Source of the DNA: Cerrena zonata
Taxonomy: Eukaryota; Basidiomycota; Agaricomycetes; Polyporales; Cerrenaceae
Direction of reading: 5' to 3'
Length of the DNA stretch: 64,000 nucleotides
Assembly (NCBI GenBank): GCA_038087015.1
Contig: JASBNA010000093.1
Location: forward strand, 60,867-124,866
Under the pieces are notes generated by a model, which did not search any database, had not been told where the DNA came from, and saw only the letters and a program-made list of their open reading frames with translations. This document shows, in pieces, positions 61,301 to 64,000 of the stretch (positions within the stretch are counted from its first letter, which is position 1; every line of letters starts with the position of its first letter). A program made the translations under genes and the position numbers.

Positions 61301-63264
61301 GAGGCTAACCCTTCCACCAAACTCGCCGCCCTTGTGCGCGTCCTCACCTATCATCTCAAATCTGACGCTCGCAGCCCCATGACCACAGTTGACGGCGAAC
61401 TCGTAGATGGACCGGATGAGCCTCTCACTACAGAGGATAACCTACCGTGTGACAAGATTGTGGTCTACTCAGCCTTTGTCATTAACACAAGGTATATCAA
61501 GCAAGTAAGTGCTGCTTCGTAGTCTCACCGGTCTATCGAGCAGTCCTCATCCCGGTGTAGGTCTTAAATGTCCACGAGATCCAGTATCTGTCGATCGACG
61601 GTGGAATGACTGTTGCGAGACGCACCAAGGTTATTCACCAGTTCCGTACTAGCGGGGTGGACGGTCCTCGCGTGCTCCTCGTTTCCATCGTTGGCACTAC
61701 AGGACTAAATTTACCATTCGCCAATATCCTCGTGTCTTTGGTATGCATTCCTTTCCTCTTGTGATCGCGCGCTGACATTGATCGGCAGGACGTCAACTGG
61801 TCTGAACAAGATGAGAACCAGCTGCGCGGTCGTTTGTGGCGCCAGAACCAGCCCAAGACTGTAGTCTTTTACCAACTCGTTGCCCGCGGTACCTCCGATG
61901 TCTTTCTCAACAACATTGCCTTCGGCAAAGGCGTGATGCTCAAAGCTTTTGTATCAGCCCCCAAAGGGCTTCAGAAGTGGTTCCATCCAGATTACATTGA
62001 GGACAACCTGCAGAAAGACGACTTTGATTACGCGCTAGCCAAGGATAACGATAAGGACGAGGATGAAGATGAGACCCCAAAGACCAAGGGAAAGAGGAAG
62101 GCCAAAGCGAAGAAAGCAGCTCAAATATGCGAGGATCAAGACAACACTCAGGCTTCAAAGAGCAAGAAGAAAACCAAAGCGAAGGCTAGTCCCACATCAA
62201 CTGAGACAGCCGAGTCTTCAACAAATGTGTCGACTGAGGCCCAAACAGCGACAGCTGATCCTTCCCAGTCCAAAAATAAGGGTAAGCGGACCACACCAGC
62301 GCCACGCAAGAAAATCACCAAGAAAGCTCTCGCTGCTGCAGCTACTGCTGATACTGTGACCGCATTGTCTCCGGCTGCTCCTGTTACAGCTGATCCATTA
62401 CTGGTTCCCACTATTCCGACGCCTCTCCATGGATCTACCTTAGACACTCCATCCCTGCTTCCTGCCACAATATCTCCAACCAGTCCATCTGCAACAATTG
62501 CAATAGTTGCTGCTGCAGGTCTAGCTGCTCCTACATCAGCTGAAGGACCTACCACAACGCCTTCTGCCCCTTCTCCTGCCTTAAATCCCCCACATTCGGA
62601 ATTTACCACAACACCCGCTGCACCGCTAGCTGTGCTGTCACAATATCCTGCTATCCAGCGTCCTTTGGAAGAACAAACCACAGTTACACCCCCTCGTCCT
62701 AGGGGTACGAATACTGCTCTGGTGAACACATCCCCCACGCTCCCCGCGGGGCCTTCTTTCACCTCACCTGCTATACTCATCGAGCAATCACTGGATTCTC
62801 TGTCGGGGCTGCAAGCAAGAATTCCTCGAATGGAGGATGCCACAACCACAAGCCGACCATCACACCTTCCGGATGACCCGATAGCTGATAACGTAGCTAT
62901 GTCTCTTGATGACCATCGGGATCCCACTCCGCCAATCTTTGATGATGAGTACCGGTTTGACAGCCCTACTCCTAATCACAGCCCCATTCGTAGTGGCAGC
63001 CCTAGTACCATAGGAGGTGTGTATCTAAGCCTATTATTCAAATATGTACACTGACTTTCTATAGTGCATACACCTACTGGGCCCAAGCGGAAAGCCCCAT
63101 CAGACACATTGTCCAGTGATGAGATGAACGCGGTCGTTCTCGACCGAGGGGACAAGAGGAGAGACGCGCTTACTGCCATTCTCAGTCAAGAGAAAGCCAA
63201 AGGACCCACGATGTTGAAGCTGGCTCCGGACTCACACAGGAAGAGACTAGGAAGGAAGCGCTGA
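58323..63264 (+). CDS. SNF2-type helicase/ATPase, diverged paralogue S3
   Basis: Same gene plan as S1 and S2 but clearly diverged. The ATG at 58323 (MPTFSYGSS) aligns with the second ATG of the other copies. Conserved blocks: WSWPTWQ, FGWTERE, RPHWHQLVGMLKMLD; motif I LMDGVGLGKTLQ (about 59758); motif II VDEVHNARN (about 60340); motif III GMSATP; motif V IVGTTGLNLPFANILV; motif VI LRGRLWRQNQ (about 61822). DEVH replaces DEMH. The C-terminal tail (about 62040-63264) is Lys-rich, then Ala/Thr/Pro-rich, and unrelated in sequence to the S1/S2 tail although equally disordered. The intron at about 60937-61207 has three palindromes and sits at the same protein position as in S1/S2. No stop or shift was seen. 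Confidence 0.85.
60996..61163. repeat. Three TGCGTCC palindromes in a helicase intron (S3)
   Basis: Copies at 60996-61010, 61075-61089 and 61149-61163 have intervals of 79 and 74 bp. Two of them are followed by ACCTGCTGCTGCCCCC. The intron lies between the exon ending KRTEGQ and the exon starting HFYLAFRRR, matching S1 and S2. Confidence 0.92.
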
Positions 63265-64000
63265 GTGCTGCCCATTAGAGACGTCTAACATTGACTCTTT
63301 TGATTTATATGCCCCCCTATGTAATATGTTTTTCTTATGATGTATGAAAATGATATGATTATGCACCGTGCTATTTAGACGAGAGGGGCAAGCGTAGTCC
63401 TCCATATCCACCTCACAGAGAGAATCATTTGTGGGTCTGCAATGTGCATGCATGCTGCATAGCTACAGCTGGACATCGTCATATTATCCAAGGTTAATCA
63501 TGATTTTCTTCTGCCGTCTAGGATGACGATAATCACTCTCATGACGCACACTCACACTTAATCATCAACACGGTTGAATTAGATTGCCACAGCGGGGATT
63601 ACACTGTGCGACTGTCGAGCGCATGTAATTAACATGTGAAAACATTCAAAAAAATATGTCTTTGTCATGTTAGTTACGTGTGCGCGGCACCTGTGTGCGT
63701 CTTGGACGCACACTCACATACAATCTGCAACAGGCGGCTGAATTATGGTTGCGTGGCGCCAGTGTGCGTCCAGGACGCACGCCACGCTCACCTCAATTCG
63801 GCTAAATCATGACCACCCCGCGCCCCAATGTGCGTCCGGGACGCATATGGGAGCATCACTTAACTCTTAAGGCTAATAATCTGTCCGTGCACCGCGCATT
63901 TGGACCACACGCATCAAATATTCATGATATCAAAATCAATATGTTACCCTACAGCCAGTGTGCGTCCGAGACGCATATATCGTAAATCCCTTGCTCTCAA
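63265..64000. repeat. 3' flank of S3 with four TGCGTCC palindromes
   Basis: No gene is seen. Copies start at 63696, 63765, 63831 and 63961 (intervals 69, 66 and 130 bp), with centres CTTGG, CCAGG, CCGGG and CCGAG. Spacers such as GGCGGCTGAATTATGG and TTCGGCTAAATCATGA look like diverged copies of each other. Confidence 0.85.

Overview
The window is nuclear DNA of a filamentous basidiomycete, most likely an Agaricomycete. Genes are cut by many 48-80 nt GT-AG introns. The families present are typical of that group: a FunK1-related kinase, an OTT_1508-like deaminase, an F-box protein with a repeat domain, Crinkler/RHS-type NTPases and an AspRS-DUF2156 fusion. I saw no rRNA or tRNA gene.

Three zones are visible. 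(1) 1-9.6 kb is an accessory zone of lineage-expanded families: a kinase-like gene running off the left edge, a possible paralogue of its 5' end, a deaminase-like gene and an F-box gene. Several carry frameshifts or in-frame stops. (2) 12.5-30.9 kb is a conserved core with clean splice sites and intact reading frames: a beta-carbonic anhydrase, an ABCC/MRP-type ABC transporter, a MYND-finger-like protein, a small coiled protein that may be HAPSTR1-like, and Vps41 of the HOPS tether. A 368 bp MITE-like element with 35 bp terminal inverted repeats lies between the transporter and the MYND gene. At 31.1-34.1 kb is a decayed AspRS-DUF2156 fusion, the architecture of ergosteryl-aspartate synthase. 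Its AspRS half is wrecked and its DUF2156 half is nearly intact. A Crinkler/RHS-type P-loop NTPase gene with a nuclease-like C-terminus follows.

(3) 38-64 kb is a repeat-driven accessory zone. It holds two nearly identical 6.1-6.2 kb units, S1 and S2, each with a complete SNF2-type helicase gene. Each is preceded by an AT-rich repeat, R1 or R2, rich in GTTGCWGCAAC palindromes, so R-spacer-S looks tandemly duplicated with a period of about 8.1-8.2 kb. A diverged third helicase gene, S3, lies at 58.3-63.3 kb. Between S2 and S3 sits a head-to-head pair of paralogous small genes of unknown family, whose shared upstream region is a 327 bp near-perfect inverted repeat.

The strongest unexplained signal is a dispersed 15 bp palindrome, TGCGTCCNGGACGCA with central variants. 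It occurs about 30 times between 40.1 and 64 kb, and I found none by eye in the first 40 kb. Copies cluster with 66-79 bp spacing. They recur in the same intron of all three helicase genes, in the 5' regions of S1 and S2, around the inverted-repeat promoter and past the last gene. A 77 bp-armed hairpin upstream of the S1 and S2 genes has its loop in opposite orientation in the two copies. Helicase paralogues, palindromes, an invertible hairpin and the divergent small genes together may be an undescribed mobile or self-propagating system. The link is by position and repetition only; no transposase was recognised.
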